From: JBFWWP01 sp050246115
GTDB taxonomy: Bacteria > Planctomycetota > UBA8108 > UBA1146 > JAJFFE01
Length of the DNA: 64,000 nt
Assembly: GCA_050246115.1 (NCBI GenBank)
Contig: JBFWWP010000007.1
Location: 104,548-168,547 of the forward strand
Direction: 5' to 3'
Shown in pieces: positions 44,613-53,946 of the stretch; position 1 is the first letter of the stretch; each line of letters opens with the position of its first letter. A program made the position numbers and the translations under genes. The notes under the pieces were generated by a model that saw only the letters and a list, made by a program, of their open reading frames with translations, had not been told where the DNA came from and did not search any database.

Positions 44613-45236
44613 GTGGAACGTCCACCGTCGACGCCCATGCCGAACGACGAGCTCGTGAGAGCTTGTCTGGCACGCACGAAAGGGGCGTGGGAGCAGCTCC
44701 TCGAGCGCTTCTCGGGTCTCGCGTGGTCGATCGCCTGTCAGCGCCTCTCGGCGGCGGAAGCCGCGGAGGTGGTACAAAGTGCCTTCGTCGCAGTGTGGAT
44801 GAAGCTGGCCGAACTCCGCGACCCGATGCGACTCACCGCCTGGATCGCGAGCATCGTGCGGCGCGAGGTCTCGAGCTTCTGCCGCAAGCAGCGGCTGTCT
44901 CGCCGCGTGCTCTCGCTGTCGTCGGACGCGGAGATTTCTGACCGCGATCGCACCGAAGACTCCGAGAACCTCGAGATCTACCAAATCGTGCGCGACGCCA
45001 TCGACGCCATCCCGGAGCGGTTCCAGCCGCTCGCGCGTTCGATGTTCCTCGAGCACGAGAGCCAGAACTACGACAAGATCGCTGCCGAACTCGGCCTTCC
45101 GCGCGGAAGCCTGGGCCCGATGCGAAAGCGGATCCTGGAGCAGCTCCGGCGCAACCTCGCCCCAGTCCTACGCGACTCCTGGTACCCGCTAGAAATCGAA
45201 GACGTCGAAACCGAAGACGTCGGAGAAGGGGTGTAA
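44613..45236 (+). CDS. ECF-type RNA polymerase sigma factor
   Basis: A 207-residue protein with sigma region 2 (WEQLLERFSGLAWSIACQRL, EAAEVVQSAFVAVWMKLAEL) and region 4 (DAIDAIPERFQPLARSMFLE, NYDKIAAELGLPRGSLGPMR, the helix-turn-helix). It belongs to the ECF group and directs polymerase to its own promoters. The GTG at 44613 has GGAGGGAA nine bases before; an ATG at 44637 is possible. Its stop is two bases before the start of the zinc-type anti-sigma protein, so they form a pair. Confidence 0.9.
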   Translation: MERPPSTPMPNDELVRACLARTKGAWEQLLERFSGLAWSIACQRLSAAEAAEVVQSAFVAVWMKLAELRDPMRLTAWIASIVRREVSSFCRKQRLSRRVLSLSSDAEISDRDRTEDSENLEIYQIVRDAIDAIPERFQPLARSMFLEHESQNYDKIAAELGLPRGSLGPMRKRILEQLRRNLAPVLRDSWYPLEIEDVETEDVGEGV

Positions 45237-45238
45237 CG

Positions 45239-45853
45239 ATGAACTTCGACACTCAATGTCCCGACCTTTCCCTCTTGCTCGATCACCGGGATGGCATCTT
45301 GGATGCTGCGGCAAGCGCGTGCGTCCGGGCCCACCTGGAGAGCCATTGCGCTCGTTGTGAGGAAGAGCTGAGACTCCTCTCGGTCGCCACCCGAGCGCGG
45401 GGGGTTCGGTTCGAGCCGGTGCCGGAGAGTCTCATGAGTCGGCTCCTCACCATTCCGCAGCGCTACGCGCGAGTCCCCTCGCACCTTCCCGAGGACATCG
45501 TCGCCGACTTGATCTTCGACTCGAAGGAGGCGCCCGAGTTGGTCGGCGTGCGACGCACCTCGATCGCACCCACTCGTCGCTTCGAGTACCAGGCGGGCAG
45601 CTGGCGGATCGAGTTGGAAATCGAATCGTCCGGGCCGCGAAGCCACGTGCTGATTGGCCAGATCTCGGAGGTTGACTGCGACCCGGCGGCAACCGCGATC
45701 CAGGTGCGAGCCATGCTCGACGGAAGAGAACTCGACTGCGAATCGATCGACGAGTTCGGCCAGTTCTCCCTGCGGCTGAACGACACCCATCGAGTCGAGC
45801 TCGAGTTCACTCCGACAGGTAGCCCGAAGATCCGCATCGCTCTGCCGGGCTGA
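45239..45853 (+). CDS. Putative zinc-type anti-sigma factor (zf-HC2-like), soluble
   Basis: A 204-residue protein that follows the ECF gene by two bases. The N-terminus has CPDLSLLLDHRDGILDAAAS and RAHLESHCARCEEELRLLS, the His-x3-Cys-x2-Cys zinc anti-sigma pattern. There is no transmembrane helix, unlike many anti-sigma factors, so it would act in the cytoplasm. The C-terminal half (about 110-200) is a beta-rich domain of unknown type (RFEYQAGSWRIELEIESSG, HRVELEFTPTGSPKIRI). It probably binds the sigma factor and releases it on a signal; that link is from synteny and motif. Confidence 0.8.
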   Translation: MNFDTQCPDLSLLLDHRDGILDAAASACVRAHLESHCARCEEELRLLSVATRARGVRFEPVPESLMSRLLTIPQRYARVPSHLPEDIVADLIFDSKEAPELVGVRRTSIAPTRRFEYQAGSWRIELEIESSGPRSHVLIGQISEVDCDPAATAIQVRAMLDGRELDCESIDEFGQFSLRLNDTHRVELEFTPTGSPKIRIALPG

Positions 45854-46168
45854 TGGACGAGGCCTACCCGGAGCTCAACCGGGCCTAGCGAGGCCACGTT
45901 CACCCATCGCATGCGCCACGCGGGCAGCCCGAAAGCCTTCGGGCCGAGTGCCTCCGATCGACGGTCGTCCGCATTCGATGCAGCGTCGCGAAACCGGTTC
46001 GCCGCCGGCTCCGCGCACGTTGCTCGCGAGCATGAGTTCGCGTCGTTCCAAGCAGTTGGCCGGCAACGACTTCTCTGATCCCCTCGAACGCCCTACGTCT
46101 TTGGGAACCTCACTTGCTCCATCCCTGCCGTCACTGCCCGGCGGCGAGCGCAAGAGAGGAAACCATCT
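45854..46168 (+). other. Intergenic region before the YD-repeat gene
   Basis: This 315-base gap contains no supported gene. AGAGGA before the GTG at 46169 is the ribosome-binding site of the next gene. I see no clear promoter, terminator or repeat. Confidence 0.4.
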
Positions 46169-49100
46169 GTGGCCCACTCACTTGCCCAACGCAGACGATG
46201 CCCAACTCGGTTCTCGCTTCTCCTCAACACCCTGGGGATCTTCCTCGCCGAGTGCTTTGCTCTCTCGCCACCCATCGCGAGTGCGCACGACGTCGTCCTG
46301 CAACCGCCGATGTCCGGGGGACTCGTCCGCGTGTTCGTCCCGCTGGACGGCCGTGCGCCCGACACGCTCCTGTTTGCCCGAAACCGATCGCTCGCGGGAG
46401 AGTCCGGGCCCTGGACGCGGGTCCTGCAGACGCACCTCGGCTGGGAGTGCACGCTTCCCGGCGGCGGCGGAGACCTGGTCGAACTCCGACGCATGGATGC
46501 GGCCGGCGTCGAGTGGGTCGAGCTCGCCGGTGTGGTACCGTTGGCTGCCGATGTGCTGCCTCCCGAATGCGCAGCGAACGCCTGGGCCGTGGACGCAGGC
46601 GACACCCAGTCCACTCTGCATCTCCGGCCGTCGAAGGTTCTGGACGCAAGTTACCCGATCCAGATCGATGTACTCGACGAGAACGGCCACCCGCTCGGCC
46701 ACGGTGAACTTCCATCGAATGCGACCGTCTCGCCGTCCCTGCGGTGGACCGTGCCAGTCGCGACCGGCTCGCGCCTCATCGTTCGCCTCACCGACGACTT
46801 CGGCAATCGCAGCCATATGCATTGGATCATCGGCTCGGGTCGCAGTCCTGCCTCCGGGGACCGGTTCCCGCCCGGGTACGTCCCACCCAACTCTCAAGCT
46901 CGCGCTGAACGGACCGGCAACGCCGCCGTCGTGCGCGGAGTGGGTCTGCTCGCGGGCGACTTCCAAACTTCCTTCAACCTGCTGCAGCTGCGTGGTGACC
47001 GACTGGACGTGGCCGTAACCCTACATTACCGCAGCCACCTTGCTTACCCCGGGCCGCTGGGGAACGGTTGGGACTGGGTCCTCGACTCGCGCATCACGTC
47101 CCGCAACGGCAATCCATGCTGGTTGCCGGGGAATGCCCGCATCGAAGAAGACCTCACCATCGGCGCCAGTGCGCCTGGCCTCTTCGTCCGGTGCGACGTC
47201 GATCCGGTGAGTCAGGCCTTCGAGTTGACACACCTCGACGGCACTCGGAACGTGTTCTCTGCCGATACCGGACTGCTCTCCCAAATCGAACGCAATGGTC
47301 ACTCCGTACGCGTGCTCCGCAACAGCTACGGCCAGGTCGTCGCACTCATCGACGACAAGCAACGTCGCACCGGATTCGATTGGTACGTCGACGGTCGCCT
47401 CGCCGCGGTCACCGACTATGCGGCCCGCCGCACAACGCTCGACTACGACCGCGCCGGCAACTTGGTCTCGGTCTCTCGTAACGATGGGTCGCAGTCTCTG
47501 TGGCAGTACGACCCGGGAACCTCTCGACTGACGGAGTACCGCGAGGCGTCCTCCGCGAACGCGACACCCATCGTTCTCCTCCAGAATGCCTACGACGCCA
47601 ACGGACGCGTCGTCGATCAACGCGATCCGTACTGCCTGGCGACGTCGAGCGGGTACGGATTCAGCGAACTCGATCCGCCGGCGGTGCCCATCCCGCAGGG
47701 GGCTGCTCATGTCGTGCGCGTGGTCCAACCCGACGGCTCTACGGTCGACTACGGCCTCGGGGCAACTCCCAACGCGGCCCTGGTCGTCGCGCGCCAGCAT
47801 CACGATCCAGGTCACCGAATGGCACCCAGCTACCCAGGGCAGAGTGATCCGGCGTGGGTGGACGTGTGCTACCAATACGATCCGTTGAACCTCCTCGTCG
47901 CGGCTCGTTGGTATCGCCACGCCGACCTACCGGCAGGCGCGACCCTCGATCTCGAACAGTGGGACTACCTCTCTTCCGCGACTTCGTCCCCAGACTCCCG
48001 CATGCGCAGTCGCCTGCACTCCCACGTCCGCGACGACGGTACCGGCCAGCTCGTCACCCTCGAAACCCGCGACCACACTCCCCTCGATCCATGGCCCGTG
48101 ACCATCACCCGCGCCGGCACCCAGCAAAAGAGCTTCACATGGACCTCGGACGGTCAGCTCTTGGAGAGCACGCAACCCGGGATCGCGACGTCTACCGAAG
48201 CCTACTCCATCGACGAGCGGCACGCGTATGACGCGAGCGGTCGGGTCACCGCCAGTTGGAATGCGAACCGTCTCCATGATCCATCGCAGATCGCACTCGG
48301 CTCACCCGCACCGTCGTGGCGCTACGTCTACTTCGAACGCGGCTACTTCGCCGGGTGGCTCGCTCGCCGTGAGCAACTCGACCGAAACGGCGAAGTCGTT
48401 ACGGCCACCCACTACGAGTACGATGTCCATGGTCGTGTCACCAAGGAGGTCGACCCGCAGGGTACGCCCGTCGTACGTCGCTACGACGACCGCGATCGCC
48501 TGGTCGAAGAAACGCGACTCGTGCGTTTCACTCACCCATCGGCTCCGCAGGTGCCGCTTCCGGTTTCCACGTTCTGGACGTTCGGTTCCGGCCACGAGGT
48601 CAACACCTACGAGACCCGACGCGACGCTCTTGGTGCACTGCTCGACTCCCGGCCGATCCTCGTGCGCCAGCTCCTCGAGGATCGCTCTGGTCCGGCATTC
48701 ACGCAGACGGAGCGCACCGCAGTAGGACTGTCGGGGACCGAGGTCGAGTACTCCCAACACGTGACGACCTTCGACGGCAACGGACGCAAGGAGACCCTGG
48801 CCCGCAGCCGCAACGCATCATCGCCGCCGACGGTCTATGGCCGCTTCACGTACGACTCGGCCGGACGACTACTCCGTCGCGCAGAGCTGCCCGAAGCGCC
48901 TACCGGATCCGAGCTGTCCCACCTCTACGGTTATGATCACGCGGGACGTGAGATCGAGTACTTCGCCCCTGGTTGGTCCGAGCCACGGCGTCGCTTCTAT
49001 GACCGACTCGGGCGTCTTGCCGAAGAGGTGGGCCCCCGAACCTGCCTCGGATTCACTCGCGCGCCCGACGGCACCGCACTCGACTGGCTCTTCGGCTACA

Positions 49101-52100
49101 CCGTCACGCAAATGGACTACTCACCCACCGACCCGGGCGACCGCCCGATCGCCATCCGGCGCGCATCGGTAAGCGGTACCCAGCCCGACTGGACCGACCC
49201 GATGGCACGGCAACCCCTCCGGTCGTCGTTCCTCGGCTACGACGCCGCCGGACGACTGGTATCCACGTCGATCCTGCAACCGTCCGGGGAACTGGCCGAG
49301 ACTACTCTGGACCTCTACCCCAGCGGAGCAACCCGCCGCCGTTGGTTACCCGCCGACACCAATGGAGTTCGCGACAGTGTGCTCGTGATTCTCGACGACC
49401 TCGATCGACCCGAGGCCATCATCGACGGCGTCGGCAACGCGACGTCGCTCATCCGCGCCCCCTCCGGCCGGGTCATGAGCATGACCCAACTCCTCGTCGT
49501 CGAGGATCCATCCGGCGCCGCCAACATCGAGACGCGGGTCACCCACTACACCCACGACCTGCAAGGAAACGTCGTCGAGACTCGCTACCCGACCGACCCC
49601 GCTACCGGCGCCGCCACCGTCGAGCACCGCTCCTACGACAGCTCCGGCCAACTCGCCCGCACCGAGTCCTCTCGTGCCGGTAACGCGCCATTCATCGAGA
49701 CCGTCGTCCGTGACCTGGCAGGACGACCGGTCGCCGTGACGCAAGCCCGCCAGCACGACACCCAGCGGGTGTTTCGCTACTCCTACGACCACCGTGGATT
49801 CCTCGTCGCCGAGACCTCCGGAGACTCGTTGACCACGACCTACGGCTACGATGGCATCGGGCGACCTACCAAGATCACTTCGCCCGGCAACCGGGTGCGC
49901 CTCATCGATCACGCGCTGCTGCCGGCGGAAACCGGAGCCTCGCACTGGACCACGGTTCGAGATACCAGCCCCGAGGGCAAGATCGTCACTCGCACTCTCA
50001 ACGAGCTCGGTCAAACGCTCCTGGAACAAGCGGAGTGGGGGACGCTGCCGCAGTACGCTGGGCCACGCCGTGTCGAGTATCTCTACGCCGAGGGCGGAGC
50101 CTGCGGCTGCCCTGCCCGTGCGGAACCCGTAGAGATCAGGACCCGACAAGATCGCTCCGACCTCCTTCCTGCCGACACGATCGTGCAACGCGACTACGAC
50201 CCTCTCGGCCGCATGACGGCAGAAACCATCCTCCTCCGGGACAGTGGCGCATGGACTCGATCTGTCGTGCGCTTCGCCCACGACGCCAACGATCGCACGA
50301 TCCGCGTCGAGTATCCGAGCGGCGCCACGCTGCACCGCGAGGCCCGCGTCGATGGCCTGACTCGCTCCTTGTGGTGGCAGCGCTCGCGGCACGAGGACGA
50401 AGTGCTGATCGAGCACCTCTCGTACTTCGGCGACCAACCCCGGGTCGTTCAGACCTACGGGGAACTCGACGATGACACGCCCGTCCTTCGTAGCGAGTAC
50501 ACCTACGAGGCCACGCGCCGCGTGAGTGGGGCCACCCACACGGGCATCAACGGGACCATCGCTTCCGAGTTCGTGGCCGGATTCGACCCAGGCGGGAATG
50601 CCTTGCAGCGGGTTCGAACGATCGGGGGAGTCGTTGAGGTTGATTCCTTCTCGTACTCGGGACGCGGCGATCTGAGCACCGAACTCTGGGGGGGCATGCC
50701 GCAGCGGCGACACGTTCGCACTTACGACGCCGCCGGTCGACTCGTTCGTCACCAGACGTCACAGCCGCCCCGCGACACGGTCCACCGATACGACGCGTCC
50801 GGGTTCCTGGTCGAAACTCTGGGTACCGAGAACCTGCACGACGAGCGCGTCCTCGCGTGCGAGATCCCGCCGCCGTTTCCGGCCCAGTGTGCGACCTATC
50901 AACGCACCGTCCTGGGCCGGAGCTTCGTGGTCGACGCAGACGGCAACACGACTCAGCAGAGCTACCGTCAAGTGTTCGACACGGATTGCAACGGCGCTCA
51001 CCTCTTCCTGCCGCGGTTCGAGCACGACGTCACCCACGACTATCGATACGACGCGTGGGGGCGACTGCTGACGGACCGCCGATCGGGCTCGGTCACGCGC
51101 GTCGACCTGGAGTGTCCCGATGTCGGTCCGATCGGCCAATCCGTCGAACCTCTCGGGGTACGAACCGAGTCTCGGGTCTACGACGGCCTGGGCCGCCTGG
51201 TCTGCCTCGAGAACGCCGGCACCTTCGACCTTGCCCTCGACACCGACGTGCTCCCGGCCACGGACCAGCGACATTGTTTCTCGTACGAGGGAGATCGCAT
51301 CGTCGCCGCTCGCGACATGCTCGGCAGCCGCGTGGAGGAGTACTACCCCAGGGCTGCCGACGCGAGGCCGCGCAAGGGGAGAGAACTCGATCCAGCCACC
51401 GGCCTGGACCAACTCTTCACGGTTGGACTCGACCCCAATGGATTCCCGACGGCATCGAACCTCGGAGGCCCGGTCGATCCCACGTTGGGCGAAGGAGACA
51501 CCTTTGCCATCTCCTTCTTCAACCCGATCGGCGTCTTGGTGTTCAATGAAGGCCAGCAACAACCGGTCGCTGCACCGCCAGCCCCTCCGACGCCGGCGAC
51601 GGCCACGCTCGAAGAGAAAATGCAGCTGTGGGACGACGACTGGTTCGGCGACGACCTCCTCGCCAAGTTCGCATGGGAGACACAGTGGGTGTGCGACGGC
51701 TCGGGCCTCCGCTCGACTGCCGACCCCATTGCCAGGGCGATCCCTCTCGACGACATCTCCGTCATGACGGACTTTCACCGTCCCAAGCCCGTGTCCGACT
51801 TCTTCGAACTCACTCACTCCGGCTCGGGGAGTCGCGAAGAGCCGAGCCAAGCAGGGGGCGTCGGTGGCGCGATCGCCGCGGGCGTCGTGGGCGTCGGTGC
51901 CGGAGCCGCAGCCGGGTCTGCCTTCGGGGGGCTCGGAGCGCTTCCCGGGGCAGTCGTTGGCGGCCTCGTCGCCGCCTTCGGCGGCGCGCTGACCGGCAGC
52001 GAAGCCTCGTCCAAAAACCAAGTCGCCACGCATCGAACGCTGTGGAAGATCTCGTGCGAGAAGGGTAGCGACCATTATCGCATCGTCTTCAACGTGCTGA

Positions 52101-52150
52101 ACGGCCCGTTCAGCGGTTCCGCGGGTGACCTCTACTGGAAAGCGGAGTGA
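46169..52150 (+). CDS. Giant secreted YD-repeat (RHS-like) protein with glycine-zipper C-terminus
   Basis: A 1993-residue protein. A signal peptide is at about 1-40 (LLLNTLGIFLAECFALSPP). Residues ~45-300 form a beta-rich N-terminal domain. From ~320 to ~1700 the sequence is YD/RHS repeats (YDRAGNLVSVSRNDGSQSLW, YDVHGRVTKEVDPQGTPVVR, YDAAGRLVSTSILQPSGELA), which build a hollow shell. The usual RHS core ending DPxGxxGG-N-x-Y is not found. Instead, residues ~1850-1993 hold charged sequence, a Gly/Ala-rich zipper (about 1896-1944, GGAIAAGVVGVGAGAAAG) and a short C-terminal domain. No immunity-like gene follows; the next gene is on the other strand. GTG 46169 has AGAGGA upstream. Confidence 0.88.
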   Translation: MAHSLAQRRRCPTRFSLLLNTLGIFLAECFALSPPIASAHDVVLQPPMSGGLVRVFVPLDGRAPDTLLFARNRSLAGESGPWTRVLQTHLGWECTLPGGGGDLVELRRMDAAGVEWVELAGVVPLAADVLPPECAANAWAVDAGDTQSTLHLRPSKVLDASYPIQIDVLDENGHPLGHGELPSNATVSPSLRWTVPVATGSRLIVRLTDDFGNRSHMHWIIGSGRSPASGDRFPPGYVPPNSQARAERTGNAAVVRGVGLLAGDFQTSFNLLQLRGDRLDVAVTLHYRSHLAYPGPLGNGWDWVLDSRITSRNGNPCWLPGNARIEEDLTIGASAPGLFVRCDVDPVSQAFELTHLDGTRNVFSADTGLLSQIERNGHSVRVLRNSYGQVVALIDDKQRRTGFDWYVDGRLAAVTDYAARRTTLDYDRAGNLVSVSRNDGSQSLWQYDPGTSRLTEYREASSANATPIVLLQNAYDANGRVVDQRDPYCLATSSGYGFSELDPPAVPIPQGAAHVVRVVQPDGSTVDYGLGATPNAALVVARQHHDPGHRMAPSYPGQSDPAWVDVCYQYDPLNLLVAARWYRHADLPAGATLDLEQWDYLSSATSSPDSRMRSRLHSHVRDDGTGQLVTLETRDHTPLDPWPVTITRAGTQQKSFTWTSDGQLLESTQPGIATSTEAYSIDERHAYDASGRVTASWNANRLHDPSQIALGSPAPSWRYVYFERGYFAGWLARREQLDRNGEVVTATHYEYDVHGRVTKEVDPQGTPVVRRYDDRDRLVEETRLVRFTHPSAPQVPLPVSTFWTFGSGHEVNTYETRRDALGALLDSRPILVRQLLEDRSGPAFTQTERTAVGLSGTEVEYSQHVTTFDGNGRKETLARSRNASSPPTVYGRFTYDSAGRLLRRAELPEAPTGSELSHLYGYDHAGREIEYFAPGWSEPRRRFYDRLGRLAEEVGPRTCLGFTRAPDGTALDWLFGYTVTQMDYSPTDPGDRPIAIRRASVSGTQPDWTDPMARQPLRSSFLGYDAAGRLVSTSILQPSGELAETTLDLYPSGATRRRWLPADTNGVRDSVLVILDDLDRPEAIIDGVGNATSLIRAPSGRVMSMTQLLVVEDPSGAANIETRVTHYTHDLQGNVVETRYPTDPATGAATVEHRSYDSSGQLARTESSRAGNAPFIETVVRDLAGRPVAVTQARQHDTQRVFRYSYDHRGFLVAETSGDSLTTTYGYDGIGRPTKITSPGNRVRLIDHALLPAETGASHWTTVRDTSPEGKIVTRTLNELGQTLLEQAEWGTLPQYAGPRRVEYLYAEGGACGCPARAEPVEIRTRQDRSDLLPADTIVQRDYDPLGRMTAETILLRDSGAWTRSVVRFAHDANDRTIRVEYPSGATLHREARVDGLTRSLWWQRSRHEDEVLIEHLSYFGDQPRVVQTYGELDDDTPVLRSEYTYEATRRVSGATHTGINGTIASEFVAGFDPGGNALQRVRTIGGVVEVDSFSYSGRGDLSTELWGGMPQRRHVRTYDAAGRLVRHQTSQPPRDTVHRYDASGFLVETLGTENLHDERVLACEIPPPFPAQCATYQRTVLGRSFVVDADGNTTQQSYRQVFDTDCNGAHLFLPRFEHDVTHDYRYDAWGRLLTDRRSGSVTRVDLECPDVGPIGQSVEPLGVRTESRVYDGLGRLVCLENAGTFDLALDTDVLPATDQRHCFSYEGDRIVAARDMLGSRVEEYYPRAADARPRKGRELDPATGLDQLFTVGLDPNGFPTASNLGGPVDPTLGEGDTFAISFFNPIGVLVFNEGQQQPVAAPPAPPTPATATLEEKMQLWDDDWFGDDLLAKFAWETQWVCDGSGLRSTADPIARAIPLDDISVMTDFHRPKPVSDFFELTHSGSGSREEPSQAGGVGGAIAAGVVGVGAGAAAGSAFGGLGALPGAVVGGLVAAFGGALTGSEASSKNQVATHRTLWKISCEKGSDHYRIVFNVLNGPFSGSAGDLYWKAE

Positions 52151-52169
52151 CGCCGAGGTCACGATACCA

Positions 52170-52234
52170 AGGGGCCGACTTCGGCAGCACCGCTCCCTAC
52201 CCGAGCGTGCCGGTGCATCGCTGGGTCGGCCCCT
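52170..52234. terminator. Bidirectional terminator-like inverted repeat
   Basis: AGGGGCCGAC (52170-52179) and GTCGGCCCCT (52225-52234) are perfect complements, and the loop has a second stem GCACCG/CGGTGC. It lies between the convergent YD-repeat gene and the GT-C gene. No long T-run is present. Confidence 0.5.
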
Positions 52235-52265
52235 CCTAGCCTCTCGACGAAGAACTTCGAAAGCA

Positions 52266-53888
52266 CTACCGCATCAGCTCGAACAGTCGGTAGGTCGTCT
52301 CCCGCCCCTGCGCTACATCGGCTTCACGCCAGCGCGGGTCCGACGCAAGGGCTTTCTCCAGGTGCTCGTTTCGATGCCGACGACGCTCCTCCAGCACGAG
52401 AAGTCTTGCCCCGCGATTGCGCATGTACGCGACGATGTCTTCCAGGCCTGCGGCCGGCAGGAACAGATGCCGCCCGCCGGCATACCAAGTCACGCGACCC
52501 TTCGCACTGACAATGATCTGCCCGGACCCGTGGCGCGCGCGAATGCGCTCTCCCAGTTCTTGCTCGGGGCGCTGGCGCCAACGGGCTTCGATCCAGCCCA
52601 AGCGGTCGACGCTCCCCGCCAGGAGAACACCCAGCGTCACGCCGAGAACACACCAGCGGGGCACTCGCCATCGACGGCCCAACCAAGCCTGCAAGTGCAC
52701 GAGTCCAGCAGCGGCCCAAGGAACCACGAGGGGGAGGAAAGGCAGCAGGAAGCGACGAGACACATAGAAGATCGATAGCACGAAGGCATACGATGACAAA
52801 GTCCCCACGACAACCCAGATCCCACCGTTGCGCCACGTGCCGACCGACCCTCGTCCCCACCAGCACCACGCGCCGAAGACCGCCAACCCGAAAACGACCG
52901 GGTGCCCCGACTCGACCAGATAGCGACCGAACTCGCTGAGGTTTCTGAGAAACGCAATCCACCGGGGCCACCAGCCGATCTCCGAGAACTCGTCCCAAGA
53001 GAACCGCTGGTACGAACGATCCGAACTCAGAGCCTCCTCGTGGAGTGTCATGGTCTTCGCCGGATTCAAGGTTGCCAAGCTGTTCAAGCTGTCGAGCTTC
53101 TCGAAGTTCACGAGCACGCCGGCCTTGGGGCTCAGCGTCCAAACCCCGATCCGCTCGTGGACGAAGACCATATTGCAGAGGAGCGCCGGGGCGACGGCGA
53201 TCCCGACTCCCATCATCCCGAACGCCACCTGCCGCCAGCTCGCACGCGGTAGCCAACGCGCTGCCACCACGACCGTCGTCGCGAGGGCCGGCAGCCCCAG
53301 GATCTCGGGCCGTAGTAGATAGCCAGCCCCGACCCACCCTCCCAAGCGCACTCCTGGCCCGAAACGTGGGTGCAGGATGAAGCCCAAACCCGCGCGGAAA
53401 CCGTGGGCGAACATTAGCGCGTACATCGCGTCCGCCACCGGCTCGCTCGCGAAGCGGATCAAGAACGGGTGGCACACCGTAAGACACAACGTCGCGCCGT
53501 GGACATCAGGCTTGCCGGGAAACAAGAACTCCGCGACGGAGAGCGCGGGCCACACGATCAACGCACCGCTCATCACCGACAACGAGATCGCGGCAACTTC
53601 CAAGTTCGGCGCAATCTTGCCGACCAGGGCCGTCAATACGGGGAACAATGGGGGGTTCGCGGGCGACAGTCCCGCCCAATGAAGCAAGCCGTGTTCGGCC
53701 AGGACCCGCGCGTCCGGAAGAAAGAACACAGCGGCGTCGTGAGGTAGACTCGGAAGGAACCCGGCGCTCACCGCCCGCAGCAGTGCGCCGAAACCAGCGG
53801 CGACAAGCAGCCAAACCGTGCGTCGGCGCAACCAAGCTGGACCCCCTGCTTGACCGCACGTGGGGGCGGCACCTGTTATCGCTGCCAT
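52266..53888 (-). CDS. GT-C family membrane glycosyltransferase (ArnT/PMT-like)
   Basis: A 540-residue protein with an N-terminal hydrophobic helix, SLPHDAAVFFLPDARVLAEH as the first loop with conserved Asp, then multiple helices up to about residue 420, followed by a soluble C-terminal segment (residues ~430-540). The pattern fits the dolichyl/polyprenyl-phosphate mannosyltransferase or ArnT superfamily. Sugar and acceptor are unknown. It does not resemble the 30219 GT-C enzyme closely. Its start lies 58 bases from the nitrilase gene stop, on the same strand. Confidence 0.8.
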   Translation of the reverse strand: MAAITGAAPTCGQAGGPAWLRRRTVWLLVAAGFGALLRAVSAGFLPSLPHDAAVFFLPDARVLAEHGLLHWAGLSPANPPLFPVLTALVGKIAPNLEVAAISLSVMSGALIVWPALSVAEFLFPGKPDVHGATLCLTVCHPFLIRFASEPVADAMYALMFAHGFRAGLGFILHPRFGPGVRLGGWVGAGYLLRPEILGLPALATTVVVAARWLPRASWRQVAFGMMGVGIAVAPALLCNMVFVHERIGVWTLSPKAGVLVNFEKLDSLNSLATLNPAKTMTLHEEALSSDRSYQRFSWDEFSEIGWWPRWIAFLRNLSEFGRYLVESGHPVVFGLAVFGAWCWWGRGSVGTWRNGGIWVVVGTLSSYAFVLSIFYVSRRFLLPFLPLVVPWAAAGLVHLQAWLGRRWRVPRWCVLGVTLGVLLAGSVDRLGWIEARWRQRPEQELGERIRARHGSGQIIVSAKGRVTWYAGGRHLFLPAAGLEDIVAYMRNRGARLLVLEERRRHRNEHLEKALASDPRWREADVAQGRETTYRLFELMR

Positions 53889-53946
53889 GCCGAACCTGTC
53901 GATCCCCGTCGTTCACTCGCCGCACCGAGGACAACCCGGTTCACAC

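Noticed and set aside
46169..52150. Polymorphic toxin with immunity gene
   Set aside because: No small co-directional gene follows and the RHS core boundary is missing; only the possibility of an effector-like end is kept as a finding.
49346..52162. Two long minus-strand frames of about 468 residues each over the YD-repeat gene
   Set aside because: They run antisense to well-supported YD repeats and have no motif; shadows in high-GC DNA.
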